From positions 124,001 through 188,000 of the forward strand of contig CALUTY010000005.1 of NCBI GenBank assembly GCA_944323825.1: 64,000 nt of DNA. The letters run 5' to 3'. Below the pieces are notes generated by a model. It searched no databases. It saw only the letters and a program-made list of their open reading frames with translations, and was not told the DNA's origin. Position 1 is the stretch's first letter, and every line of letters starts with the position of its first letter. This document shows positions 43,402 to 51,707 of the stretch, piece after piece. The DNA is from an uncultured Bacteroidales bacterium. GTDB lineage: Bacteria; Bacteroidota; Bacteroidia; Bacteroidales; UBA932. The position numbers and the translations under genes are program-made.

Positions 43402-44484
43402 ATGAATACAATGAACATCATCGACAGGGAGGACATCGGCAGGCTGTGCATGCTGGCCGGCAAAGCGGAGCGCATGGTCATCACCGCCCACATCAGGCCG
43501 GACGGGGATGCGATGGGCAGCTGCACGGCGCTCATGCGCTTTCTGAGGGAATCAGGAAAAGAGGCATACATAATATTCCCGGACAGGTATCCGGACAATC
43601 TCGCCTTCCTTGCGGACAGCACGGAAAGGGACTTCATACTTTCTGCAGAAGACGAACCGGCCCGGGCTGCCGGGCTCGTGGCATCCTGCGGGCTGATATT
43701 CTGCCTGGACTTCAACAAGTTCGAAGATTCCCGCTGCGGGGCCCTGCGGAAGCCGCTCGCCGAGGCAGCCTGCGACAAGGTGCTCATAGACCACCACCTC
43801 TTCCCCGACAGGGACCTGTTCAGCCTCGTGTTCTCCGAAACGGAAATATCATCCACCGCAGAGCTGCTCTTCTGGATACTCATGGCCCTCCCGCAGACCG
43901 GAGGGGACCCGAAGAAGCTGAGTCCCGGCGTGGCCGCCTCCCTTATGGCGGGCATGACCACCGACACCAACAATTTCGCCAACTCCGTCTTCCCGTCCAC
44001 CCTCAGGATGGCTTCCATGCTGCTGGAGGCGGGCGTGGACAGGGACGCGCTGCTCGGGCACCTGTACAATGAATATCCGGAAAGGAGGCTGAGGCTCCTC
44101 GGCAAGCTGCTGTACAGCGAGATGAAAATCACTGAAGATGGAGTGGCATACATGATCCTCGACAGGAAGACCATGACAGAATACGGCCTCCGCGAAGGGG
44201 AAACAGAGGGCTTCGTGAATGAGCCGCTCTCGATAGGAAAGGTCAGGATGAGCATATTCATAAAGGAAGACAACGGTTATTTCAGGGTGTCGATAAGGTC
44301 GAAGAAGGGAGTTTCCGCCAACAGGTGCGCAAAGAAATATTTCAACGGCGGCGGTCATGAGCTTGCTTCCGGAGGCAGGCTGTATGCGCCGGCCGACATA
44401 AAGGACATCTCGGAGGCAGCAGGGTATGTCGAAAGGGTCACACACGCATTCATGACAGAAGAATACGGCCCTGACGGGAAATGA
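43402..44484 (+). CDS. DHH-family phosphoesterase (NrnA-like nanoRNase/pAp phosphatase)
   Basis: 360 residues from the ATG at 43402 (an ATG three codons later is also possible). DHH domain: AHIRPDGDAMGSCTAL (metal ligands), CLDFNKFEDSR and IDHHLFPDRD. The DHHA1 domain ends in NGGGHELASGGRLYAP, which binds substrate. NrnA enzymes degrade 2-5 nt RNA and 3'-phosphoadenosine 5'-phosphate; some act on pGpG or pApA. In Bacteroidota this gene commonly precedes a GldI-like FKBP lipoprotein, as here. Which of the substrates it uses is not shown. Confidence 0.88.
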   Translation: MNTMNIIDREDIGRLCMLAGKAERMVITAHIRPDGDAMGSCTALMRFLRESGKEAYIIFPDRYPDNLAFLADSTERDFILSAEDEPARAAGLVASCGLIFCLDFNKFEDSRCGALRKPLAEAACDKVLIDHHLFPDRDLFSLVFSETEISSTAELLFWILMALPQTGGDPKKLSPGVAASLMAGMTTDTNNFANSVFPSTLRMASMLLEAGVDRDALLGHLYNEYPERRLRLLGKLLYSEMKITEDGVAYMILDRKTMTEYGLREGETEGFVNEPLSIGKVRMSIFIKEDNGYFRVSIRSKKGVSANRCAKKYFNGGGHELASGGRLYAPADIKDISEAAGYVERVTHAFMTEEYGPDGK

Positions 44485-44510
44485 CGGACATGCCGAAGGC
44501 AAATGACATT

Positions 44511-44518
44511 TATATTTG
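44511..44518 (+). promoter_or_regulatory. Candidate -7 box for the first FKBP lipoprotein
   Basis: TATATTTG matches TAnnTTTG. Predicted start near 44525 supports the ATG at 44545 over the open-frame start at 44503. Confidence 0.55.
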
Positions 44519-44544
44519 AACGGAAAATGCTGACTGACAATACA

Positions 44545-45117
44545 ATGAAAAACGACATAAAACAGGCCGCAAGCCGCAGGAACATTGCTGCCGCAATGCT
44601 GGCCGCCATTCTGTGCGTGGCTTCCACCGGATGCAGGAAACAGAGTCTGGAGAGCACCTATTCCAGCCAGGAAGACAGAATCGACAGCTACATCACATCC
44701 CAGATGGAAAGCAACGAAGATTATGAACTTGTGCACAACAACGGTTCGAACCGCATCATCATACAGGCCGGATCCGGCAATGCCCTGGCACCGGGAGGGA
44801 CCGTTTCATTCTATTATGCCGGCTATATGTTCTCGGGCAGCATCAGCGCATCCAACATGTTCGCCACCAACTGGCAGGCCGTGGCGGAGGAAAGCGGATG
44901 GAGCCTCACGGATGCGGACTACAGCGTAAAGACGGTCAGGCTGACCGAAGACGAACTGATAGACGGGCTCCTGTACGGGCTTGAAGGCGTGAGGGCCGGC
45001 GAAGAATGTCTGATTCTCTTTTCCGGAAAATACGGATTCGGGAACAGGCAGGTCGGCACGATTCCTGCAAATTCGGCGCTTGCCTATCATATAAGGGTGG
45101 AAAGCGTTTCCGAATAA
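44545..45117 (+). CDS. FKBP-type peptidyl-prolyl isomerase-like lipoprotein (GldI-like)
   Basis: 190 residues from the ATG at 44545. A lipoprotein signal peptide ends in LCVASTGC. A single FKBP domain covers about 60-190: GGTVSFYYAGYMFSG, LIDGLLYGLEGVRAGEE and YGFGNRQVGTIPANSALAYHI. The usual FD pair after the first strand is replaced (NMFATNW), and the VIPGW-like segment reads LIDGL, so prolyl isomerase activity may be weak. Similar lipoproteins in gliding Flavobacteriia are called GldI and help fold envelope proteins. It follows the DHH gene, with its own -7 box. Confidence 0.82.
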   Translation: MKNDIKQAASRRNIAAAMLAAILCVASTGCRKQSLESTYSSQEDRIDSYITSQMESNEDYELVHNNGSNRIIIQAGSGNALAPGGTVSFYYAGYMFSGSISASNMFATNWQAVAEESGWSLTDADYSVKTVRLTEDELIDGLLYGLEGVRAGEECLILFSGKYGFGNRQVGTIPANSALAYHIRVESVSE

Positions 45118-45129
45118 ACGAGTATTTAT

Positions 45130-45137
45130 TATATTTG
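45130..45137 (+). promoter_or_regulatory. Candidate -7 box for the second FKBP lipoprotein
   Basis: TATATTTG matches TAnnTTTG in the 40-base gap after the first FKBP gene, 21 bases before the ATG. Confidence 0.55.
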
Positions 45138-45157
45138 CAGGTTGAAGAATTAGTGAA

Positions 45158-46234
45158 ATGAAAATGAGAGGAATTTTGATGGCGGGAGCAGCGGCGGCCG
45201 CCCTGATGGCAGCGGCGGGCTGCGCCAAGCAGATGAGCACCCCTGCAAATGAGGCGGAAAAGAGATACTTCGATGCATGGATGCATGTGCACCATCCCGA
45301 ACTGACGGCCACCGGGAACTGGATCTACATAGAGGAAGAAACTGCCGGAAAAGGCAAACCGGCGGACTCGGCATTCGTCTTCGTCACATACACTGCCATG
45401 GACCTCTCCGGCAATGTCTCAGCCACATCGGACAGCACGATGGCAAAGAGGCTCAACACCTGGCAGCCGCAGAATTACTACGGTCCGGTGGTGTGGAACA
45501 GGGAATCCCAGCAGGCCGGAGTCTACTATTCCATGCTGGGCATGAATGTGGGCGGGACAAGACGGACAATCATCCCGGGCTGGCTCATGACCTACAGCAG
45601 GTATACCACTGAAGAGGAATATCTCGCCAATGTCACGGGCGGTACCAACTCCATATATGAAATAAAGATAACGGGACAGACAGGGGACATCTCCAAATGG
45701 CAGGTGGACTCAATGTACAGGTTCGTCGGGAAAGACCCTCTGGACCTGTTCGGGAAGATAGCACCGGCAGACTCCGCAGAATATGGCTTCTATTATGAAG
45801 GGATAATCAATGCGGAAGACGGCACCTACGACACTGAAAAGCGCGACACGGACACGGCTTCCACACTGTTCCCGACCGACACCACAGTGTATATCAACTA
45901 CACGGGACGCCTTCTGAACGGGCAGGTGTTCGACACCACGGTGGAAAGGACAGCCAAGGACAACAACATCTACAGTTCCAGCAGGACATACGAGCCTGTG
46001 TCCATCTCATGGGGTGAAAACTACAGCGGCATTACCATGGGAAGCAGTTCAAGCAGCGTCATATCAGGCTTTGCCAAGACACTCTGGCGCATGAGCTGCG
46101 TCGAAGGCGTCAAGAGCGCGACGGGAATGTTCTGGTCCAACTTCGGCTACGGGTATTCCGGCAGCGGAAGTACCATACCGGCGTATGCCCCGTTGATATT
46201 TGAAATCGAATTCACAGAAAAACCGGAGGACTGA
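45158..46234 (+). CDS. FKBP-type peptidyl-prolyl isomerase lipoprotein, two tandem domains
   Basis: 358 residues. Lipoprotein signal peptide ending at MAAAGC (Cys22). The C-terminal half (about 240-358) is a good FKBP domain: VYINYTGRLLNGQVFDTTV with the FD pair, then FGYGYSGSGSTIPAYAPLIF. The preceding region (about 65-180) has a fainter FKBP outline: VFVTYTAMDLSG, GMNVGGTRRTIIPGW and YEIKITGQ. The pair suggests one active and one degenerate domain, acting as an envelope chaperone. It lies 2 bases from the MATE gene and 40 bases after a single-domain paralogue. Confidence 0.82.
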   Translation: MKMRGILMAGAAAAALMAAAGCAKQMSTPANEAEKRYFDAWMHVHHPELTATGNWIYIEEETAGKGKPADSAFVFVTYTAMDLSGNVSATSDSTMAKRLNTWQPQNYYGPVVWNRESQQAGVYYSMLGMNVGGTRRTIIPGWLMTYSRYTTEEEYLANVTGGTNSIYEIKITGQTGDISKWQVDSMYRFVGKDPLDLFGKIAPADSAEYGFYYEGIINAEDGTYDTEKRDTDTASTLFPTDTTVYINYTGRLLNGQVFDTTVERTAKDNNIYSSSRTYEPVSISWGENYSGITMGSSSSSVISGFAKTLWRMSCVEGVKSATGMFWSNFGYGYSGSGSTIPAYAPLIFEIEFTEKPED

Positions 46235-46236
46235 CG

Positions 46237-47625
46237 ATGGCGGAAAAGGGTGCCATACCTGTGGAACTCGGCACTGAGCCGATCGGAAAACTCCTGAAGA
46301 ATTATGCTGTCCCGGCCATCATCGCCATGACGGCATCTTCTCTTTATAATATAATAGACAGTATATTCATCGGACATGGAGTGGGGCCTCTCGCCATAGC
46401 GGGACTTGCTGTCACCTTCCCGCTGATGAACCTCTCGGCGGCGTTCGGCTCCCTCGTCGGGGTCGGTGCCACCACCATGATTTCCGTCCTCCTGGGCCAG
46501 AAGAACTACGAGGTGGCCAACAAGGTCCTCGGGAATGTGGTCATACTGAATGTGCTCATCGGAATCATCTTCATGACGGTGTCGCTGATTTTCCTGGATC
46601 CCATCCTGTATTTCTTCGGGGCGAGTGAAAACACGATAGAATACGCAAGGGAATACATGCAGATCATCCTTGCCGGAAATGCCGTCACTCATCTTTATCT
46701 GGGTCTCAACAGTGTGCTGAGAGCCTCCGGCAATCCGAGAATGGCCATGTACCTGACCATTCTCTCGGTCATCATCAACACTGCCGTGGCCCCGGTGCTG
46801 ATATTCTGGCTGGACATGGGCATCAGCGGAGCTGCCATCGCCACCGTGCTGGCCCAGGTCGTGGCGCTGACCATCATCCTTGTGTATTTCAGCCGGAAGG
46901 ACAGGCTGCTGCATTTCAGCCGGAAGATATTCAGGTTCGACTGGCGCATAGCCAAGGACTCGCTTGCCATAGGTCTTGCCCCGTTCCTGATGAATGCCGC
47001 CGCCTGCATAGTGACCCTCTTCATCAACCAGCAGCTCAAGAAATACGGCGGAGACCTCGCCATCGGTGCATACGGCATAGTGAACAGGATAAGCTTCCTG
47101 TTCATCATGATCATCATGGGTCTCAATCAGGGGATGCAGCCGATAGCAGGCTATAATTTCGGGACACGCAACTATACAAGGGTGAAGGCCGTGATGTGGA
47201 AGACAGTGCAATTCGCCACCATGGTATCCACCACGGGATTCCTGATAGCCATGCTCATACCTGAGCTGGCGGTGTCGGTATTCACTTCGGACGAAGAACT
47301 GATCGGGCTGGCGTCAAAGGGCTTGAGAATGCTCACCATAGCCTATCCGCTTGTCGGGTTCCAGATGGTGGCATCCAACTTCTTCCAGTGCCTTGGCATG
47401 GTGAACAAGGCCATACTGCTCTCAATGTCAAGGCAGCTCCTCTTTCTCATCCCGTGCATCTATGTGCTGCCGATATTCTTCGGCAACATAGGGGTGTGGA
47501 TGAGTTTCCCGATAGCGGACTTCGCGGCATTCGCAATCTCCGCAGTGCTGATGTGGGACCTGCTGAGGAAATTTTCAAGGCTGCATGACGGCGACGACCC
47601 GTCCATATTGGGCAGCAAGCTATAG
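46237..47625 (+). CDS. MATE-family multidrug efflux transporter
   Basis: 462 residues with 12 hydrophobic segments in two six-helix halves. Family signs are PAIIAMTASSLYNIIDSIFIG near the N-terminus, GVGATTMISVLLGQKN and, in the second half, GLNQGMQPIAGYNFGTRN. It exports cationic drugs or metabolites in exchange for sodium or protons at the inner membrane. Substrate unknown. Its ATG is 2 bases after the FKBP stop, so translation is probably coupled, an unusual pairing of an envelope folding factor and a pump. Confidence 0.92.
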   Translation: MAEKGAIPVELGTEPIGKLLKNYAVPAIIAMTASSLYNIIDSIFIGHGVGPLAIAGLAVTFPLMNLSAAFGSLVGVGATTMISVLLGQKNYEVANKVLGNVVILNVLIGIIFMTVSLIFLDPILYFFGASENTIEYAREYMQIILAGNAVTHLYLGLNSVLRASGNPRMAMYLTILSVIINTAVAPVLIFWLDMGISGAAIATVLAQVVALTIILVYFSRKDRLLHFSRKIFRFDWRIAKDSLAIGLAPFLMNAAACIVTLFINQQLKKYGGDLAIGAYGIVNRISFLFIMIIMGLNQGMQPIAGYNFGTRNYTRVKAVMWKTVQFATMVSTTGFLIAMLIPELAVSVFTSDEELIGLASKGLRMLTIAYPLVGFQMVASNFFQCLGMVNKAILLSMSRQLLFLIPCIYVLPIFFGNIGVWMSFPIADFAAFAISAVLMWDLLRKFSRLHDGDDPSILGSKL

Positions 47626-47669
47626 GCAGCCTGCACACGGACTTTGAAAGACTTACGGACAACAGAGAT

Positions 47670-48284
47670 ATGGAAAAAAAGATAATAATAAATGTGGGAC
47701 GCCAGTTCGGAAGCGGCGGCAAGCAGGTGGCCCTCGAACTCGGCAGAAAACTCGGAATCAATGTCTATGACAATGAACTGATCTCCAAGGCTGCCGAGAG
47801 CAGCGGATTCAGCAAGGAACTGTTCAAGGAAAAGGACGAGAAACGGAGTCTCTTTTCGTTTTCGTCATTCTTCAGCACAGGGGCATTCAGCCAGCCTGAG
47901 AACTATGTCAATGAAAACGGACTCTTCAAGATACAGAGCAGCGTGATAAGGGACATAGCCGAAAAGGAGGCAGCCGTGATTGTAGGCCGCTGCGCTGACT
48001 ACATCCTCCGTGACAGGGGCTGCACCCTTGACGTGTTCATCTGTGCTCCTCTCGAAGTCAGGAAGAAAAGGGTGGCAGAAAGGCTCGGCGTGACCGAAGA
48101 CAAGGCCGAGGACCTGATTGCCGGCACTGACCGCAAGAGGGAAACATACTACAACTATTTCACCTTCGGCAACTGGGGAGTGGCATCCAACTATGACCTT
48201 TGCATAGACTCCACCATCCTCGACATAGAAGGCACTGCAGACTACATAATCGACTTTGCCCGCAGGGCCGGACTGCTTAAATGA
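47670..48284 (+). CDS. Cytidylate-kinase-like P-loop protein
   Basis: 204 residues. Start MEKKIIINVGRQFGSGGKQ carries a short P-loop variant (GRQFGSGG), then LGRKLGINVYDNELISKAAE, a flexible Ser/Phe-rich loop (about 60-80) and VIVGRCADYILRDRG. It fits the Cytidylate_kin2/AAA_26 group, which looks like a CMP kinase but whose substrate is unproven and which often lies beside transporters. The end has RKRETYYNYFTFGNWG. It lies 44 bases after the MATE pump and before the serine hydrolase gene. Confidence 0.82.
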   Translation: MEKKIIINVGRQFGSGGKQVALELGRKLGINVYDNELISKAAESSGFSKELFKEKDEKRSLFSFSSFFSTGAFSQPENYVNENGLFKIQSSVIRDIAEKEAAVIVGRCADYILRDRGCTLDVFICAPLEVRKKRVAERLGVTEDKAEDLIAGTDRKRETYYNYFTFGNWGVASNYDLCIDSTILDIEGTADYIIDFARRAGLLK

Positions 48285-48297
48285 CGGGAGTCCGGTG

Positions 48298-49704
48298 ATG
48301 GGATACAAGAAATGGATACTAACGGCGGCCTGCGCGGCAGCGGCGGCCGGAATATACATATTGGCAACTGCCTCCTCCCACAGGAGCGCAGCCGTCATGC
48401 CGGTCACCGCCCCGGCCCATGTCCTGAGCCTCAACGACACCCTGACCAACTCGATGTCCGACATCAGCGGACTTGAAGGTATGGACAGGATGGTGGAAAG
48501 CTATCTCAGGAGATGGGACCTCAAAGGTGCATCACTGGCCGTCATGCGCAATGATTCCCTCGTGTTTGCCAAAGGCTACGGCTGGGCTGACGAGGAGGAA
48601 GGCATGAAAATGACCCCGCGCAACATCCTGAGGATGGCATCGGTATCAAAGCTCATCACCGCCACCGGAATAATGAAGCTCCAGGAACAAGGACTGCTCT
48701 CCCTGAGCGACACGGTCTTCGGTCCGTCCGGAATCCTCTGCGACTCTGCCTACACAGCCGCCATCGGGAAGAAGCGGAACTATATGCAGATCACGGTGGA
48801 AGACCTGCTGAGGCACAAGGGAGGCTTCACCTGCGCCTACGGCGACCCGATGTTCTCCACAAGGGACATCATGCGACAGTTCAGTCTCGACTGCCCGCCG
48901 GATCAGGAAACACTTACGGGCTGCCTGCTCAAAAGACCTCTCGGCTTCGCCCCGGGCTCGTGGCAGAGATATTCCAATTTCGGCTATCTCCTGCTCTCCA
49001 TGATCATAGAAAAGGTCAGCGGGACAGACTATGAGAGCTACATCAGGAAAAACATACTCGAGCCGGCAGGATGCAGGGACATGCACCTGGCCTGCAACTA
49101 TTATGAGGAAAAATACCCCAACGAGGCCAGATACTATATGCACGCAGGCTCTGAGCCATGCCCGGAATACAACATGAGCGGGAATCTCGTGGAAAAATGC
49201 TATGGCGGCAATGATATCAGGGGACTTTCCGGAGCCGGAGCATGGTGCGGCTCCCCGGCTGAATTGTGCAGATTCGTGGCGTCCATAGACGGCCGTCCGC
49301 AGGTTCCTGATGTCATAAGTGCCGGAAGCGTTGCAGAAATGACTGAATATTTCGATCCTGAAACCTTTTCCCTCGGATGGAACGACACCAAGCCGTCCGG
49401 GGAATGGACAAGGACCGGCACCTTCTCAGGGACGAGCGCCCTGATAAAATATTTCCCGGACGGGGAGTGCTGGATCATGATAACAAACACCAGCACATGG
49501 CGCGGTCCGGGACAGGCGAGATATACGGAGGCACTGTTCAAAAAATGCAGGGAACGCTACAGTTCCCTGCTTCCTGAACGTAACCTGTTCTCCCTTGTGC
49601 CGAAAGACAGGCTGACTTACCGTCTTGGACTGCTGCCGGAGGTTCACTCCCCGCAGCTGCCGGAATATATCTTGACTTCAAACTCGCCTGACAATATCCT
49701 GTAG
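48298..49704 (+). CDS. Serine hydrolase (class C beta-lactamase/PBP-like fold)
   Basis: 468 residues from the ATG at 48298. A signal anchor or signal peptide occupies about 5-24. The beta-lactamase fold shows the SxxK motif in MASVSKLITATG (Ser-Val-Ser-Lys), the YxN motif in YSNFGYLLLSMIIEKVSG, and a terminal GTFSGTSALI in place of KTG/HTG. Such periplasmic proteins act as D,D-carboxypeptidases, esterases or peptidases; resistance is not implied. Its last 61 bases overlap the 3' end of buk on the other strand, a long convergent overlap. Confidence 0.87.
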   Translation: MGYKKWILTAACAAAAAGIYILATASSHRSAAVMPVTAPAHVLSLNDTLTNSMSDISGLEGMDRMVESYLRRWDLKGASLAVMRNDSLVFAKGYGWADEEEGMKMTPRNILRMASVSKLITATGIMKLQEQGLLSLSDTVFGPSGILCDSAYTAAIGKKRNYMQITVEDLLRHKGGFTCAYGDPMFSTRDIMRQFSLDCPPDQETLTGCLLKRPLGFAPGSWQRYSNFGYLLLSMIIEKVSGTDYESYIRKNILEPAGCRDMHLACNYYEEKYPNEARYYMHAGSEPCPEYNMSGNLVEKCYGGNDIRGLSGAGAWCGSPAELCRFVASIDGRPQVPDVISAGSVAEMTEYFDPETFSLGWNDTKPSGEWTRTGTFSGTSALIKYFPDGECWIMITNTSTWRGPGQARYTEALFKKCRERYSSLLPERNLFSLVPKDRLTYRLGLLPEVHSPQLPEYILTSNSPDNIL

Positions 49705-50765
49705 CCGTTGTCGGCAAGCGATTCAAGCTCATTTTCACCTGGATATACGGAGACAGGAGCAATGAAAGACACTCTTTCCTCTATCTCCGACATCATCTTC
49801 CTGTTGTTGGCGATGCCTCCGGTGAGGATGATGGCATCCACCTTGCCGCAGACATCTGTCGAAAGGGCGGCGATATATTTCGCCACACTGAGACAATAGC
49901 CGCTGATGAATGTGCGGCTCCTTGTATCGCCCGCCTCGGCATTCTTCGCTATCTCGCGGAAATCGTTGGTACCGAACCAGGCCACTGCCCCGCCCTTCCC
50001 CACAAGGCGTTTCTTTATCTCCTCCTTGGTGTATTTCCCGCTGAAGCACATTTCCACAAGCGGATAGGCAGGCACGGTGCCGGCTCTCTCCGCGCTTATC
50101 GGACCGTCGCCGCCATGTGCGTCATTGGTGTCTATGATCTTGCCGTCCCTGTGCAGGGTCACTGACGAGCCTCCGCCCATATGTGCGACAATTATGGCAA
50201 GTGCCTTGTAATCGGCAATCCCGTGTTCCTTGGCGTAACGCCTTACCATCGCCCTCGAATTGAGGGCATGGCAGAGTGCCCTGCGCGGGAACTCCGGAAG
50301 TCCCCCGACCTTTGCCTCCGGCAGCATTTCATCCGCCATCGGAGGGTCGGCGATATAAGCATGGCATTCCCCCTCTATGCCTTTTCTTTTCCTGTCCTCA
50401 TTGATTTCGGCGGCGATGTCGGCTGCAAGCAGCCCGCTCAGATTGCAGGCGTGCACACCATTGCGGCCTTCAATGAGGGCCTTCTTCATGACATCCGTGA
50501 CCTCGTAGACTCCGGTCCTGATAGGTGTGATCAGACCGGCCCTTGACATCACGATATCTATGTCGGCCAAAGACACGCCTTTTTCAGAAAGGAACTCCGT
50601 GATGGCATCACGACGCATAAGGTCCTGTTCCATCACGGAGGCGTATTTCGAGAGGTCGGATACGCTATGCACAAGGTTCTGCTCGAACAGAATCTTTCCG
50701 TCTATGAAAAATCCTATCTTCGTTGAAGTCGAGCCTGTGTTTATAGCCAATACCCTGCCTTTCAT
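49644..50765 (-). CDS. buk: Butyrate kinase
   Basis: 373 residues from the ATG at 50765; an in-frame start at 50789 would overlap ptb. ASKHA fold: phosphate-1 motif LAINTGSTSTKIGFF, VAHMGGGSSVTLHRDGK and ILTGGIANNRKMMSEI. It makes butyrate (or branched-chain acid) and ATP from the acyl phosphate. Last gene of ackA-ptb-buk; 1 base separates its ATG from the ptb stop. Isobutyrate or isovalerate are equally possible substrates in this family, and no crotonase/butyryl-CoA dehydrogenase genes are in the window. Confidence 0.94.
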   Translation of the reverse strand: MKGRVLAINTGSTSTKIGFFIDGKILFEQNLVHSVSDLSKYASVMEQDLMRRDAITEFLSEKGVSLADIDIVMSRAGLITPIRTGVYEVTDVMKKALIEGRNGVHACNLSGLLAADIAAEINEDRKRKGIEGECHAYIADPPMADEMLPEAKVGGLPEFPRRALCHALNSRAMVRRYAKEHGIADYKALAIIVAHMGGGSSVTLHRDGKIIDTNDAHGGDGPISAERAGTVPAYPLVEMCFSGKYTKEEIKKRLVGKGGAVAWFGTNDFREIAKNAEAGDTRSRTFISGYCLSVAKYIAALSTDVCGKVDAIILTGGIANNRKMMSEIEERVSFIAPVSVYPGENELESLADNGYRILSGEFEVKIYSGSCGE

Positions 50766-50766
50766 A

Positions 50767-51675
50767 TCACTTGGCTGACATTGCTGCAATGGCGATTGAA
50801 TTCAGCTTCGTATCTATGCTGTCCGCACGGCTTGAAAGCACACAAGGCACCTTCGCACCGACTACCATCCCTGCCTGCTTCACATTGGCCGCAAGCTTGG
50901 AATTGGTCTTATAGAAGACATTGGCGGACTCTATGTTCGGGAAGAGGAGGCAGTCCGCATCCCCGGCAACCGGACTCTTGAGCTTCTTGATTTCCACGGA
51001 CTCCATGTCCACTGCCACATCAAGGGCGAGAGGACCGTCTGCGATGCATCCCCTGATCTGTCCGCGGTCCACCTTCTTGGCAAGGATGGCGGCCTCCACG
51101 CATGCAGGCATTCCTTCCAGCATCTGCTCCGTGGCGGCGATGAGGGCGACCTTAGGCATGGAATTTCCAAGCGCATGAGCGGTGTTCACGAGATAGCCGA
51201 GAATGGCCACCTTCTGCTTGAGGTCAGGAAGCGGAATCACTGCCATATCGCTGACCAGAAGGAGCTTGTGGTAATTCGGATTTTCGAGTACTGCCACATG
51301 GCTCAGGACGGCCTTCGGAGGAAGAAGTCCGGTTTCCTTGTTCAGGATAGCTCTCATGAACTTGTCTGTGCTGCACAGCCCCTTCATGAGAATGTCGCCC
51401 ATGCCCTGGTTGACCATTGTCACGGCCTGTGTCACTGCAGGGAGCTCGGAAGGGTTGTGGAGCACGGTGAACTTGTTCACATCTATGCCTTCCTTCTCGC
51501 ATTCCTCCCTGATCATGTTCTCGTCACCCACGAGGGTGGCATCCACGATGCCGAGGTCCACAGCCTTGCTGGCTGCAGCTATGGTATGCCCGTCCACTGC
51601 CCATGCGGCAATCATCCTCTTTCTGGAGCCCCTGCCGGCAAGTTCAGCAAAAATGTCTTCAAATTTTGTAAACAT
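50767..51675 (-). CDS. ptb: Phosphate butyryltransferase (phosphate acetyl/butyryltransferase family)
   Basis: 302 residues of the PTA/PTB fold: MIAAWAVDGHTIAAASKAVDLG near the start, VDATLVGDENMI and GDILMKGLCSTDKFMRAIL, then PDLKQKVAILGYLVNTAHALG and the C-terminal GDADCLLFPNIESANVFYK. It exchanges CoA of an acyl-CoA for phosphate, giving the acyl phosphate used by Buk next. The short length and adjacency to buk favour Ptb over Pta. The gene lies 32 bases after ackA. Confidence 0.92.
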   Translation of the reverse strand: MFTKFEDIFAELAGRGSRKRMIAAWAVDGHTIAAASKAVDLGIVDATLVGDENMIREECEKEGIDVNKFTVLHNPSELPAVTQAVTMVNQGMGDILMKGLCSTDKFMRAILNKETGLLPPKAVLSHVAVLENPNYHKLLLVSDMAVIPLPDLKQKVAILGYLVNTAHALGNSMPKVALIAATEQMLEGMPACVEAAILAKKVDRGQIRGCIADGPLALDVAVDMESVEIKKLKSPVAGDADCLLFPNIESANVFYKTNSKLAANVKQAGMVVGAKVPCVLSSRADSIDTKLNSIAIAAMSAK

Positions 51676-51707
51676 GACTTGTCAATTTATTTGTTGGTTG
51701 TTTTCAA

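Noticed and set aside
46147..47211. 354-codon frame antisense to the MATE gene
   Set aside because: His/Gly/Glu-rich shadow of a membrane protein; no promoter-like box and no conserved motif.
48298..49704. Beta-lactam resistance gene
   Set aside because: The fold is shared by many esterases and carboxypeptidases, and the third motif (KTG/HTG) is not canonical.
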